Below are positions 1 through 5,843 of a DNA stretch of 6,047 nucleotides, piece after piece. This stretch comes from Promicromonosporaceae bacterium (lineage in GTDB: Bacteria > Actinomycetota > Actinomycetes > Actinomycetales > Cellulomonadaceae): NCBI GenBank assembly GCA_009782865.1, contig WRIF01000105.1:1-6047 (forward strand), written 5' to 3'. The notes beneath the pieces are model-generated. The model searched no databases. It worked only from the letters and a program-made list of their open reading frames with translations, and had not been told where the DNA came from. Made by a program: the position numbers and the translations under genes. Numbering within the stretch: the stretch's first letter is position 1; every line of letters begins with the position of its first letter.

Positions 1-39
1 CTCGTTACGCCGGCAGCGCCTTGCTGCGTCCTGTCTAGA

Positions 40-63
40 CCCCCCCCCATTCCCCCCCCCCCC
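40..63. repeat. paired poly-C runs upstream of xylB
   Basis: Nine C residues (40-48), the three bases ATT, then twelve C residues (52-63). They lie about 100-120 bases before the xylB start. An in-frame TAG at 36-38 may end an upstream gene, but only about 11 codons of it are visible and I cannot identify it. Runs of this length are prone to slippage in replication and to sequencing error, so the exact counts may be unreliable. Confidence 0.8.
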
Positions 64-68
64 GCGAC

Positions 69-131
69 ATCGGCCCAAATGGGCGAGGTCGGCCGGAAAA
101 CGGGCCGATCTCCCCCGAAGGGGCCGATCTC
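69..131. promoter_or_regulatory. operator-like repeat cluster before xylB
   Basis: Four copies of a 7-base unit lie in both orientations: ATCGGCC at 69-75, GTCGGCC at 88-94, GGCCGAT at 103-109 and GGCCGAT at 122-128. The last two sit in an exact 11-base direct repeat (102-112 and 121-131, start to start 19 bases). The middle two form an inverted repeat (85-94 with 103-112, one G-T pair). A short perfect palindrome GCCCA-AA-TGGGC lies at 73-84. The position just before a sugar kinase gene suits a repressor or activator site, but no regulator gene is visible and the binding role is inference. I find no convincing -35/-10 pair here. Confidence 0.4.
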
Positions 132-147
132 GCGAGCAGCGCAATCC

Positions 148-153
148 AAGGAG
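148..153 (+). promoter_or_regulatory. xylB ribosome binding site
   Basis: AAGGAG lies nine bases before the ATG at 163. It decides the start of xylB in favour of 163 over the in-frame ATG at 79, which has no such site and lies inside the repeat cluster. Confidence 0.8.
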
Positions 154-162
154 ACCCCGCCC

Positions 163-1626
163 ATGGCCCTCGTCGCCGGTGTAGACACCTCGACCCAGTC
201 CTGCAAGATCGTCGTGCGCGACGCCGAGACCGGCGCCCTGGTGCGTAACGGCTCCGCCAAGCACCCCGACGGCACCTCCATCGACCCCCGGTTCTGGTGG
301 GACGCCTTCTGCGAGGCCTCCGCCGCCGCCGGTGGCCTGGCCGATGTGGCCGCCCTGTCCGTTGGCGGGCAGCAGCACGGCATGGTCTGCCTCGACGCCG
401 AGGGCAACGTCGTGCGTGACGCCCTGCTCTGGAACGACACCCGTTCGGCGCAGGCGGCCGAAGACCTGATCGTCGAGCTCGGCGGCGGAGACCGCGCCCA
501 GGGCGCACAGGCCTGGGCCGACGCCGTGGGCTCGGTGCTAGTGGCCTCCTTGACCGTGACCAAGCTGCGCTGGCTGCGCGACAACGAGCCAGAGAACGCC
601 GCCAAGGTCGCCGCGGTCTGCCTCCCCCACGACTGGCTGTCCTGGCGCATCGCCGGCTACGGCCCCGCCGGGTCCCCCAAGGGCGCCGACCTGAACGCCC
701 TGTTCACCGACGCCTCCGACGCCTCGGGCACCGGCTACTACGACGCCAAGTCCGGCCAGTACCGCCGCGACCTGCTGCGCATGGCCTTCGGGCGTGACGA
801 CGTGATCCTGCCGCGCGTGCTGGCCCCGACCGAGGCTGGCGCCACCGCCGACGCCGCGTTCGCGGGCGACGGCACCGCCCTGATCGCTCCGGGGGCCGGC
901 GACAACGCCGGGGCCGCGATGGGCCTGGGCATGGTGCCCGGCGACATTGCCATCTCGATTGGCACCTCGGGCGTGGTCTCCGCCGTCGCCCCCCAGCGCA
1001 CGCAGGACGGCTCCGGGGCCATCAACGGCTTCGCAGACTGCACCGGCAACGCCCTGATGCTCGCCGTGACCCTCAACGCCGCCCAGGTGCTCGACGCCGC
1101 CCGCAACGTGCTCGACGCCGACTTCGCCAAGCTGGCCGACCTGGCCCTGGCCGCCCCGGTGGGCTCCGATGGCCTGGTGCTGGTCCCCTACCTGCAGGGC
1201 GAACGCACCCCGAACCGCCCCGACGCCTCGGGCACCCTGCACGGCATCCGCCTGAAGAACATGACCCCGGCCCACCTGGCCCGCGCCTACATCGAGGGCA
1301 TGCTGTGCGGCCTGGCCGACGGCCTCGACGCCCTGAAGGCCCTCGACGTGCCGATCGAACGGGTGATGCTCATCGGCGGCGCCGCCCAGAACCCGGCCCT
1401 ACAGGAGATCGCCCCGCAGATCTTCGGCCTGCCGATCTCGATCCCCGAGCCCGGAGAGTACGTGGCCGACGGGGCTGCCCGCCAGGCCGCCTGGGTGCTG
1501 GCCTCGGCCGCCGCCGGGGAGCCCGCCGCCCAGCCTGCCTGGTCTACCAAGATGTTCCTCACCCTGCCGGCCGACCCGAAGCCCCTGATCCGCGAGCAGT
1601 ACGCTGCGGTCAGAGATCTGGTGTGA
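163..1626 (+). CDS. xylB: xylulokinase
   Basis: A 487-residue FGGY-family sugar kinase that phosphorylates D-xylulose with ATP to D-xylulose 5-phosphate in the cytoplasm, feeding the pentose phosphate pathway. Near the N-terminus GVDTSTQS (6-13) is the first phosphate-binding segment of the actin-like fold. GGQQHGM (68-74) and LLWNDTR (88-94) are sugar-site motifs typical of xylulokinases. [11 protein letters not shown] (244-254) carries the probable catalytic base D247. SIGTSGVV (265-272) and LIGGAAQNP (403-411) belong to the ATP-binding half. Length is normal for the family. The start at 163 is set by AAGGAG at 148-153. No xylose isomerase or transporter is visible, though the left edge is close. 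The last codons (AAVRDLV) and stop lie inside a palindrome and use AGA and GAT, codons less GC-rich than the rest of the gene; a second copy of this tail follows downstream. Another FGGY substrate cannot be wholly excluded. Confidence 0.93.
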   Translation: MALVAGVDTSTQSCKIVVRDAETGALVRNGSAKHPDGTSIDPRFWWDAFCEASAAAGGLADVAALSVGGQQHGMVCLDAEGNVVRDALLWNDTRSAQAAEDLIVELGGGDRAQGAQAWADAVGSVLVASLTVTKLRWLRDNEPENAAKVAAVCLPHDWLSWRIAGYGPAGSPKGADLNALFTDASDASGTGYYDAKSGQYRRDLLRMAFGRDDVILPRVLAPTEAGATADAAFAGDGTALIAPGAGDNAGAAMGLGMVPGDIAISIGTSGVVSAVAPQRTQDGSGAINGFADCTGNALMLAVTLNAAQVLDAARNVLDADFAKLADLALAAPVGSDGLVLVPYLQGERTPNRPDASGTLHGIRLKNMTPAHLARAYIEGMLCGLADGLDALKALDVPIERVMLIGGAAQNPALQEIAPQIFGLPISIPEPGEYVADGAARQAAWVLASAAAGEPAAQPAWSTKMFLTLPADPKPLIREQYAAVRDLV

Positions 1627-1661
1627 CCGCTTGAGGTCATAACCAGATCACGTCGCAGCGT
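1601..1661. repeat. long imperfect palindrome across the xylB stop
   Basis: Nested arms pair 1601-1608 (ACGCTGCG) with 1654-1661, 1615-1622 (GATCTGGT) with 1642-1649, and 1624-1628 (TGACC) with 1635-1639, leaving a six-base loop at 1629-1634. The left arm is the last nine codons of xylB including the stop, so the right arm reads as an inverted copy of the gene's end. It has no T-run after it and does not look like a standard terminator, although the transcript would fold strongly. Confidence 0.85.
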
Positions 1662-1676
1662 TGCAGGGCGCAGCCC

Positions 1677-1706
1677 GAACATGCGGCCGTGCGGGACCTG
1701 GTGTGA
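1677..1706 (+). pseudogene. relic second copy of the xylB C-terminal codons
   Basis: These bases read E-H-A-A-V-R-D-L-V-stop, matching the xylB end [14 protein letters not shown]. Over 28 aligned bases (1601-1628 against 1681-1708) 21 are identical, and from the AA pair to the stop every difference is synonymous. The offset is 80 bases, so the copy is out of frame with xylB and has no start of its own. The relic uses GC-rich codons (CGG, GAC) like the body of xylB. Synonymous divergence implies both tails were once part of working xylulokinase genes. It is too short for certainty. Confidence 0.55.
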
Positions 1707-1727
1707 CCCGACCCCAACCTCAACAAA

Positions 1728-1771
1728 GGGGCCTCCCCGGTAACGTCATCAGACGCTAGCGGGGAGGCCCC
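1728..1771. terminator. bidirectional terminator between xylB and lipoprotein gene
   Basis: A perfect 11-base stem (GGGGCCTCCCC at 1728-1738 with GGGGAGGCCCC at 1761-1771) and a 22-base loop lie between two convergent genes, 22 and 18 bases from the relic tail and the lipoprotein stop. The T-run is weak on the plus side (CTCGGTGTTT) and slightly better on the minus side (CTTTGTTG), as is common in high-GC bacteria. A second pairing, AGACGC (1751-1756) with GCGTCT (1785-1790), could compete with the main stem. Confidence 0.8.
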
Positions 1772-1788
1772 TCGGTGTTTGCTGGCGT

Positions 1789-2673
1789 CTAGCCGACGCG
1801 GGTCATCACGTCGGTGTCCCCGAACTCGTCAATGGTGAACAGGGTGTCACCCACGATCTCGAACTCCACGCGCATCTCTTCCGTCTCGGTCTCGCCTAGG
1901 AGGCTGATCTCCATGATGAAGTAGAACGCGGTATCGCTGGCCTGCCAGGTGATGGTCAGCTCGACCCCCAGCTCCTCGAACAGGTCGAGGTCGAACTCAT
2001 CGCTGTCCATGGAGGCGGTGCCGTCGGCGTAGAAGGTGACGGTGCCCTCATCGGAGGCCCAGGTGCCCACCAGCGGGTGGTCGGACAGGTCGTCCCACAG
2101 GTCGTCGGAGGCGCCGATCCCCGAGTCGCCCAGGTTGCTGGCGGCCGCATCGGCGTCGAAGCCGGCCATGATCTCCAGGCTTTCCTCCGAGCCAAGGCGC
2201 ACGTAGCGGTAGGCGTCGCCGTCCAGCTCGATGACAAACCAGTCTTCGGTGACGTCGACCAGGGTCCAGACGTCGATCTCCCCCTCACCGGCATGCACGT
2301 CGGCGTCCTCGAACCAGGCGGGCAGGTGCAGTTCGCCGTCGGCGGTCAGGCCCCAGGTGATGTCGAACACCATCCCGTAGACGGAGTACTGGGCGGTGCC
2401 GTCGGAGAAGAACTCGAAGATGTCGGTGGGGTCTTCCTCCCAGTGCCAGGTGCCGAGGAGTCCGGTGTCGGCCGGGTCGAGGAAACCCTCGATCTCCGGC
2501 TCTTCGGGCTCCACGATCTTTCCGCCTTCGTCCGCGTCTTGCTCGACGTCGTTAGCCTCAACGGGGTCGTCGTCGCCGGAGCAGGCGGACAGGGAGCCGG
2601 CCAGGCCGACGGCGAGGGCCAGGCCCAGTGCGATCCGGGCCACGGAGCGGCCGCGAGTGGTAGTGGTCTTCAT
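1789..2673 (-). CDS. secreted acidic lipoprotein with two related domains
   Basis: A 294-residue protein of unknown function, very probably anchored to the outer face of the membrane. Residues 1-31 form a lipoprotein signal: basic start with KTTTTRGR, hydrophobic stretch 14-28, and lipobox LSAC ending at C31. An acidic linker (32-61) follows. The remainder holds two similar units, each with L-x-GTW, then a strand, then DGTA, then ITW: unit one has GTW at 74-76, DGTA at 91-94 and ITW at 105-107; unit two has GTW at 203-205, DGTA at 217-220 and ITW at 241-243. This pattern resembles small lipocalin-like beta-barrel domains that carry an LxGTW opening; that is inference. The mature protein is strongly acidic. 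The start was chosen because it gives a complete signal peptide; the frame stays open upstream into folA but without similarity to anything. Upstream AAAGAAG may serve as a weak ribosome binding site. It probably has its own promoter. Confidence 0.85.
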   Translation of the reverse strand: MKTTTTRGRSVARIALGLALAVGLAGSLSACSGDDDPVEANDVEQDADEGGKIVEPEEPEIEGFLDPADTGLLGTWHWEEDPTDIFEFFSDGTAQYSVYGMVFDITWGLTADGELHLPAWFEDADVHAGEGEIDVWTLVDVTEDWFVIELDGDAYRYVRLGSEESLEIMAGFDADAAASNLGDSGIGASDDLWDDLSDHPLVGTWASDEGTVTFYADGTASMDSDEFDLDLFEELGVELTITWQASDTAFYFIMEISLLGETETEEMRVEFEIVGDTLFTIDEFGDTDVMTRVG

Positions 2674-2724
2674 GGTGACTTCTTTCAGGTTGAGCAGGCG
2701 CGCCCGCGAACAGACGGGGCGCCG

Positions 2725-2738
2725 GGCAGCGAACTGCC
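2725..2738 (-). other. UUCG-loop hairpin in the lipoprotein mRNA leader
   Basis: On the minus strand GGCAG-TTCG-CTGCC gives a five-pair stem with a UUCG tetraloop. It would sit at or just after the predicted transcript start of the lipoprotein gene, about 50 bases before the ATG. It may stabilise the 5' end of the mRNA; closing by G-C rather than C-G makes it less stable than the classic form. Confidence 0.35.
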
Positions 2739-2745
2739 GCCGAGT

Positions 2746-2775
2746 ATTAATGCATGTTGCCCTCGCAAATGTCAC
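2746..2775 (-). promoter_or_regulatory. probable promoter of the lipoprotein gene
   Basis: On the minus strand GTGACA (2770-2775, five of six matches to TTGACA) is followed after 18 bases by ATTAAT (2746-2751, four of six matches to TATAAT), in the only AT-rich patch of the 182-base folA-lipoprotein gap. This predicts a leader of roughly 65 bases. I see no strong terminator after folA in this gap, only a five-pair hairpin at 2834-2848 without a T-run, so read-through from thyA-folA is also possible. Confidence 0.45.
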
Positions 2776-2855
2776 CCCACCTGGGCCCAATCGGGGGTTC
2801 GTGTCCCAACCGTTACCTCGGTGGACAGTTGGCGCCAGCCGCCCTGGCCGGTCTG

Positions 2856-3404
2856 CTAGGCGCGCAGGTAGGTGCGGAAGCGATAGCGCAGGCCGGTGGT
2901 GGCGGTGGCCCAGTCGGTGGTGGAGACGGCGATCCAGGCGGCGGTGACGGCCGGCGCGTAGGTGTCGCCAGCGACGACGGCGTCGATCTCGGTGACCTCT
3001 AGCCGGTCGGCCAGGCCCAGTTCCAGGAAGGTGCGGTAGACCTGTCCCCCGCCGATCACCCAGGCGGTCTCGCCGCCGGGGACGGTGGCCGCCCTGGCGA
3101 GCGCGGCCTGCGGCCCGTCGACGACGACGACATCGGGCGCGGCCTCGCCCACCACCCCTCGGCGCGCGCTCAGGGCAATGAACCCCGGGTCCAGCGACAG
3201 GACGATGTTGGCTCGGCCGGGCAGGGGTCGCAGCGGCAGCGACTCCCATGTGCGTTGCCCCATGATCACCGGGTGCCCGCTGGTCAGCGACCTGAAGTGG
3301 GCGAAGTCTTCTGGGACGTGCCAGGGGATATCGCCGCTGGCCCCGATGACGGGGCGGCCGGCGGCGTCGCGAGCCTGCGCCCAGATCAGCGCCACCTCAG
3401 TCAT
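2856..3404 (-). CDS. folA: dihydrofolate reductase
   Basis: A 182-residue enzyme that reduces dihydrofolate to tetrahydrofolate with NADPH in the cytoplasm, closing the cycle with the ThyA encoded upstream. Family motifs in order: IGASGDIPWHVPEDFAHFR (20-38), with W28 of the mobile loop and D33 the probable catalytic acid; GHPVIMGQRTWES (43-55), the first NADPH-binding segment; LPGRANIVLS (61-70); and WVIGGGQVYRTFL (115-127), the GG-containing nucleotide loop. The length is slightly above the ~160 residues of many bacterial forms and usual for actinobacteria. The start has GGAGG five bases upstream. It lies 145 bases downstream of thyA in the same direction; the gap is full of repeats, so cotranscription is likely but not certain. 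Confidence 0.96.
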   Translation of the reverse strand: MTEVALIWAQARDAAGRPVIGASGDIPWHVPEDFAHFRSLTSGHPVIMGQRTWESLPLRPLPGRANIVLSLDPGFIALSARRGVVGEAAPDVVVVDGPQAALARAATVPGGETAWVIGGGQVYRTFLELGLADRLEVTEIDAVVAGDTYAPAVTAAWIAVSTTDWATATTGLRYRFRTYLRA

Positions 3405-3409
3405 CGTGT

Positions 3410-3414
3410 CCTCC
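3410..3414 (-). promoter_or_regulatory. folA ribosome binding site
   Basis: GGAGG on the minus strand, five bases before the ATG at 3404. It abuts the tandem repeat at 3415-3444. Confidence 0.75.
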
Positions 3415-3444
3415 ACTCGTCGTGGGGTGACTCGTTGTGGGGTG
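3415..3444. repeat. 15-base tandem repeat before folA
   Basis: ACTCGTCGTGGGGTG (3415-3429) is followed directly by ACTCGTTGTGGGGTG (3430-3444), one base different. The second copy overlaps the outer arm of the palindrome at 3439-3498, so it probably arose by duplication of the palindrome's edge. Confidence 0.85.
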
Positions 3445-3498
3445 TCTCGTCGGTTGAGCAGACCGCGCCAGCGGTCTTGTCGAAACCAGAGACACCCC
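3439..3498. repeat. long imperfect palindrome between thyA and folA
   Basis: Outer arms GGGGTGTCT (3439-3447) and AGACACCCC (3490-3498) are exact. Inside are GGTT (3452-3455) with AACC (3484-3487), and a core stem GACCGC (3461-3466) with GCGGTC (3471-3476) around a GCCA loop. The inner part (GGTTGAGCA...TTGTCGAAACC) resembles GGTTTCGACAAGCTCAACC-type repeats that I recall as common between actinobacterial genes, here with the core stem inserted. In the thyA-folA transcript it would form a strong structure that could protect or attenuate the message. Confidence 0.85.
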
Positions 3499-3502
3499 TG
3501 CA

Positions 3503-3531
3503 TGGTTTCGAGACGCTTCGCTCCTCGACCA
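3503..3531. repeat. dispersed intergenic repeat copy
   Basis: This 29-base unit begins TGGTTTCGAGACGCTTCGC and ends CTCGACCA. Its ends pair (TGGT-TTCGAG with CTCGACCA, one base bulged). I recognise its form as a class of short intergenic repeats seen many times in actinobacterial genomes; copy number here cannot be seen from one window. It lies 18 bases after the thyA stop in the transcribed direction. Confidence 0.6.
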
Positions 3532-3549
3532 GCGCGGCTCGGCGCGGAT

Positions 3550-4389
3550 TCATACCGCGACCGGGGCCTTGATGGTGGGGTGATGCTGGTAGCCCTCAAC
3601 CACTACGTCGTCGATCTGGTAGTCGAAGATCGAACGGCGGGGGGCGAGGCGCAGAGTGGGGTAGGGGTAGGGCGCGCGGCTCAGCTGTTCGGCCACCTGC
3701 TCGCGGTGGTTGTCGTAGATGTGTACGTCTCCGCCGGTCCAGACAAACTCTCCGACCTCCAGCCCGGTCTGGGCCGCGATCAGGTGGGTGAGCAGGGCGT
3801 ACGAGGCGATGTTGAACGGCACGCCCAGGAACAGGTCGGCCGAGCGCTGATACAGCTGGCAGGACAGCCTGCCGTCGGCCACGTAGAACTGGAATAGCAG
3901 GTGGCAGGGCGGCAGGGCCATGTGTTCGATTTGCGCCACGTTCCACGCCGAGACGATCAGCCGGCGGGAGTCCGGGTTCACCTTGATCTGCTCGATCACC
4001 TGGGAGATTTGATCGATCACCTCGCCATTGCTCGCCGCGCCATCGCCGGCGGGCCAGGACCGCCACTGCACGCCGTATACCGGCCCCAGGTCGCCGGATT
4101 CGTCGGCCCACTCGTTCCAGATGCGGATGCCGTTTTCTTGCAGCCAGCGCACGTTGGAGGAGCCGGAGAGGAACCACAGCAGCTCGCCCACCACCGACCT
4201 CAGATGCACCCGCTTGGTGGTGATCAGCGGAAAGCCGTCGGCGAGGTTGTATCGAATCTGTCGCCCGAACACCGAGGTGGTGCCCGTGCCGGTGCGGTCG
4301 GCCTTGTGGGTGCCGCTGCTCAGCACATCGCGCAGCAGGTCTTCGTACGGGGTTGCCGGGGGGAATGCGGAATCGGAGGTGCCGGGCAT
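3550..4389 (-). CDS. thyA: thymidylate synthase
   Basis: A 279-residue classical (ThyA, not flavin-dependent ThyX) thymidylate synthase that methylates dUMP to dTMP using 5,10-methylene-tetrahydrofolate and releases dihydrofolate for FolA. Motifs in order: DRTGTGT (31-37), a phosphate-binding arginine region; [15 protein letters not shown] (69-83); [12 protein letters not shown] (139-150), with the arginine pair that reaches across the dimer; [11 protein letters not shown] (158-168), with nucleophile C162; [20 protein letters not shown] (181-200); and GDVHIYDNH (220-228). The C-terminus IKAPVAV closes the active site and is complete. It is about 15 residues longer than the E. coli enzyme, mainly at the N-terminus. 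The start codon has no clear ribosome binding site but stands six bases after TAGGCT, pointing to a leaderless message. It is divergent from the OsmC gene with only 28 bases between starts. Confidence 0.97.
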   Translation of the reverse strand: MPGTSDSAFPPATPYEDLLRDVLSSGTHKADRTGTGTTSVFGRQIRYNLADGFPLITTKRVHLRSVVGELLWFLSGSSNVRWLQENGIRIWNEWADESGDLGPVYGVQWRSWPAGDGAASNGEVIDQISQVIEQIKVNPDSRRLIVSAWNVAQIEHMALPPCHLLFQFYVADGRLSCQLYQRSADLFLGVPFNIASYALLTHLIAAQTGLEVGEFVWTGGDVHIYDNHREQVAEQLSRAPYPYPTLRLAPRRSIFDYQIDDVVVEGYQHHPTIKAPVAV

Positions 4390-4395
4390 GCCTGG

Positions 4396-4401
4396 AGCCT
4401 A
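4396..4401 (-). promoter_or_regulatory. thyA -10 element, leaderless start
   Basis: TAGGCT on the minus strand fits TANNNT and ends seven bases before the first base of the thyA ATG, the spacing expected if the transcript begins at the A of the start codon. There is no clear -35. The identical hexamer and spacing occur before the aminotransferase gene. Confidence 0.55.
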
Positions 4402-4405
4402 GTGG

Positions 4406-4411
4406 CACAAT
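4406..4411 (+). promoter_or_regulatory. OsmC gene -10 element, leaderless start
   Basis: CACAAT lies six bases before the ATG at 4418. It matches the -10 consensus at the conserved A in position two and T in position six only, and there is no clear ribosome binding site. It is separated by four bases from the opposing thyA -10 element. Confidence 0.4.
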
Positions 4412-4417
4412 GGGGCC

Positions 4418-4840
4418 ATGAGCACATCTCGTCACCCAGAGGACCTGCAGACCGTTCGCAAGGGCGAGCGGCTGTACACCGGCAGCAATGGTCGCGGGGC
4501 CGTCGTGGAGATGGGTCCGGTGGATGTCGCCGGCGCCTTTACCCCGGGCGAGTTGCTGAAGATCGCGTTGGCCGGCTGCGTGGGCATGTCCGCCGACTTC
4601 CGCTTCCGGCGCGTGCTTGGCGACGAGTTCGAGGTGACCGTCAGGGTGGAGACCAGCAAGGCGGACGGGGAGGATCGCTACGAGACCTTCCGGGAGAGCA
4701 TCGAGGTGGACCTGTCTGGGCTCGATGAGGACACCCGCGCCAAGACCGTCGACTCCGTCCAGAAGGCGGTTGACCGCCTCTGCACCGTCGGCAACACCAT
4801 CAAGGCCTCGGCGGCGATCGACCCAATCGCCTATCTCTAG
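4418..4840 (+). CDS. OsmC-family protein
   Basis: A 140-residue OsmC/Ohr-superfamily protein. Members are small cytoplasmic dimers, several of which reduce organic hydroperoxides through two cysteines. Both candidate cysteines are present: C54 in FTPGELLKIALAGCVGMSAD (41-60), the start of the central helix, and C122 in AVDRLCTVGNTI (117-128), matching the second cysteine of the family. The N-terminal strand region carries the GAVVEMGP segment. The second site lacks the usual C-P-V sequence (it is C-T-V), so peroxidase activity is likely but not proved, and I do not assign it to OsmC or Ohr specifically. The start codon stands six bases after a -10-like CACAAT. The gene ends 25 bases before the aminotransferase start, which has its own promoter-like element. 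Confidence 0.88.
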   Translation: MSTSRHPEDLQTVRKGERLYTGSNGRGAVVEMGPVDVAGAFTPGELLKIALAGCVGMSADFRFRRVLGDEFEVTVRVETSKADGEDRYETFRESIEVDLSGLDEDTRAKTVDSVQKAVDRLCTVGNTIKASAAIDPIAYL

Positions 4841-4853
4841 CCACCCGGGGCGC

Positions 4854-4859
4854 TAGGCT
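4854..4859 (+). promoter_or_regulatory. aminotransferase -10 element, leaderless start
   Basis: TAGGCT, then six bases (TTCGGC), then the ATG at 4866: identical in hexamer and spacing to the thyA start. No ribosome binding site lies in the 25-base gap. No clear -35 element is visible. Confidence 0.55.
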
Positions 4860-4865
4860 TTCGGC

Positions 4866-5837
4866 ATGCAAACCCTGGCCGACCTGCGCGCGGCGTACGA
4901 CGACATTGCCGGGCGCCAGCTCAGCCTCGATCTGACCCGCGGCAAGCCGGCGGCCGCCCAGCTCGACCTGTCGGAGGCGCTGCTCTCGCTGCCCGGCCCC
5001 GGCCGGTACCGTGACTCCCACGGCACCGACGTTCGCAACTACGGCGGCCTCGACGGCCTGCCCGAGCTGCGCGAGCTCTTTGCCCCCCTGCTACAGGTGG
5101 CACCGGAGAACCTGCTTGCCCTCTCCAATGCCTCACTGACGCTGATGCACGACTCCCTGGCCTACGCCTGGATGTGGGGGGTTCCCGGGGGATCGCGGCC
5201 GTGGGGCGAGGAGCCCACGCGCAGGTTCATCTGCCCCACCCCCGGCTACGACCGCCACTTTGCGTTGTGCGAGGCGTTCGGCATCGAGATGATCCCGGTT
5301 CCCAGCCTGGCCGACGGGCCAGACGTCGAGGCCATCGCCGCGCTGGTGGCCGTCGATCCGACGATCAAGGGCATGTGGCTGGTTCCCACCTACGCCAATC
5401 CCGACGGCACGGTGGTCTCCCCGGCGGCCGCCCGCCGCCTGGCTACCATGGAGACCGCCGCCCCCGACTTCCGCATCTTCCTCGATAACGCCTACGCCCT
5501 GCATCACCTCACCGAGGCGGAGACCCCGACGGCCGACCTGGTGACGATGTGCGGGGAGGCCGGCCACCCCGACCGGGTGCTCCTGTTCGCCTCGACCTCG
5601 AAGATCACCTTCCCGGGGGCGGGGGTGGCCTTTGTCGGCGGCTCGGCGGCCAACGCCGACTGGTACCGCCGCCACCTGAGCAAGCAATCGATCGGCCCCG
5701 ACAAGGTGAACCAGCTGCGGCACCTCTTGTTCTTCCGCGACGCCGCGGGCATCCGCGCGCACATGGCCCGGCACCGGGAGATTCTGGCACCGAAGTTCGC
5801 GGCGGTCGACGCCGCCCTGTCCGCCCGCTTCGGCGGC
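4866..5837 (+). CDS. aspartate aminotransferase-like enzyme, 3' end missing
   Basis: The first ~324 residues of a PLP-dependent aminotransferase of the actinobacterial aspartate aminotransferase type (PF12897-like), which moves the amino group between aspartate and 2-oxoglutarate. Motifs: DLTRGKPA (22-29) near the N-terminus; [16 protein letters not shown] (57-72); [10 protein letters not shown] (87-96), where PLP phosphate is held; [10 protein letters not shown] (174-183) with the cofactor-ring asparagine; DNAYALHHL (207-215) with the aspartate that pairs with the PLP nitrogen; and [11 protein letters not shown] (243-253), with K246 the Schiff-base lysine. Family members run to about 420-430 residues. 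Here similarity stops near G324, and the frame continues only as an unrelated tail to a TAA at 5916-5918. The missing part holds the C-terminal domain, including the substrate carboxylate arginine, so a product of this exact sequence would not be active. The cut is probably an assembly or rearrangement junction, not a natural mutation. Confidence 0.88.
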
Positions 5838-5843
5838 AACGTT
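5835..5843. other. chimeric junction
   Basis: Left of this point the plus strand reads as aminotransferase in GC-rich codons. Right of it the minus strand reads as GcvPA and GC falls from around 70% to about 54% (111 of 207 bases counted from 5841). Both reading frames are cut at the same bases without any intergenic sequence, target-site duplication or element end that I can see. The exact base cannot be fixed because GGCAACGTT can be read in either gene. Confidence 0.75.

Noticed and set aside
1..38. C-terminal end of an upstream gene ([15 protein letters not shown])
   Set aside because: Only about 11 codons are visible and nothing identifies the family, so it is noted but not called.
79..162. 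In-frame upstream ATG extending xylB by 28 residues
   Set aside because: It has no ribosome binding site, lies in the repeat cluster, and the added residues are unlike any kinase start; AAGGAG precedes the ATG at 163.
538..1275. Long minus-strand frame opposite xylB (and similar frames opposite thyA and the aminotransferase)
   Set aside because: Composition is dominated by G, A, V and R as in antisense of high-GC coding DNA, with no motifs or start signals.
2674..3249. Upstream extension of the lipoprotein reading frame
   Set aside because: It runs through folA in another frame, is arginine-rich as expected for a shadow frame, and would bury the clear signal peptide in the middle of the protein.
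3415..3531. CRISPR-like array
   Set aside because: The repeats are adjacent or palindromic with no regular spacers, and no cas gene is present.
5133..5837. Minus-strand frame continuing from the GcvPA fragment
   Set aside because: After the junction it is only the antisense of the aminotransferase gene in the same codon register; GcvPA similarity ends near base 5838.
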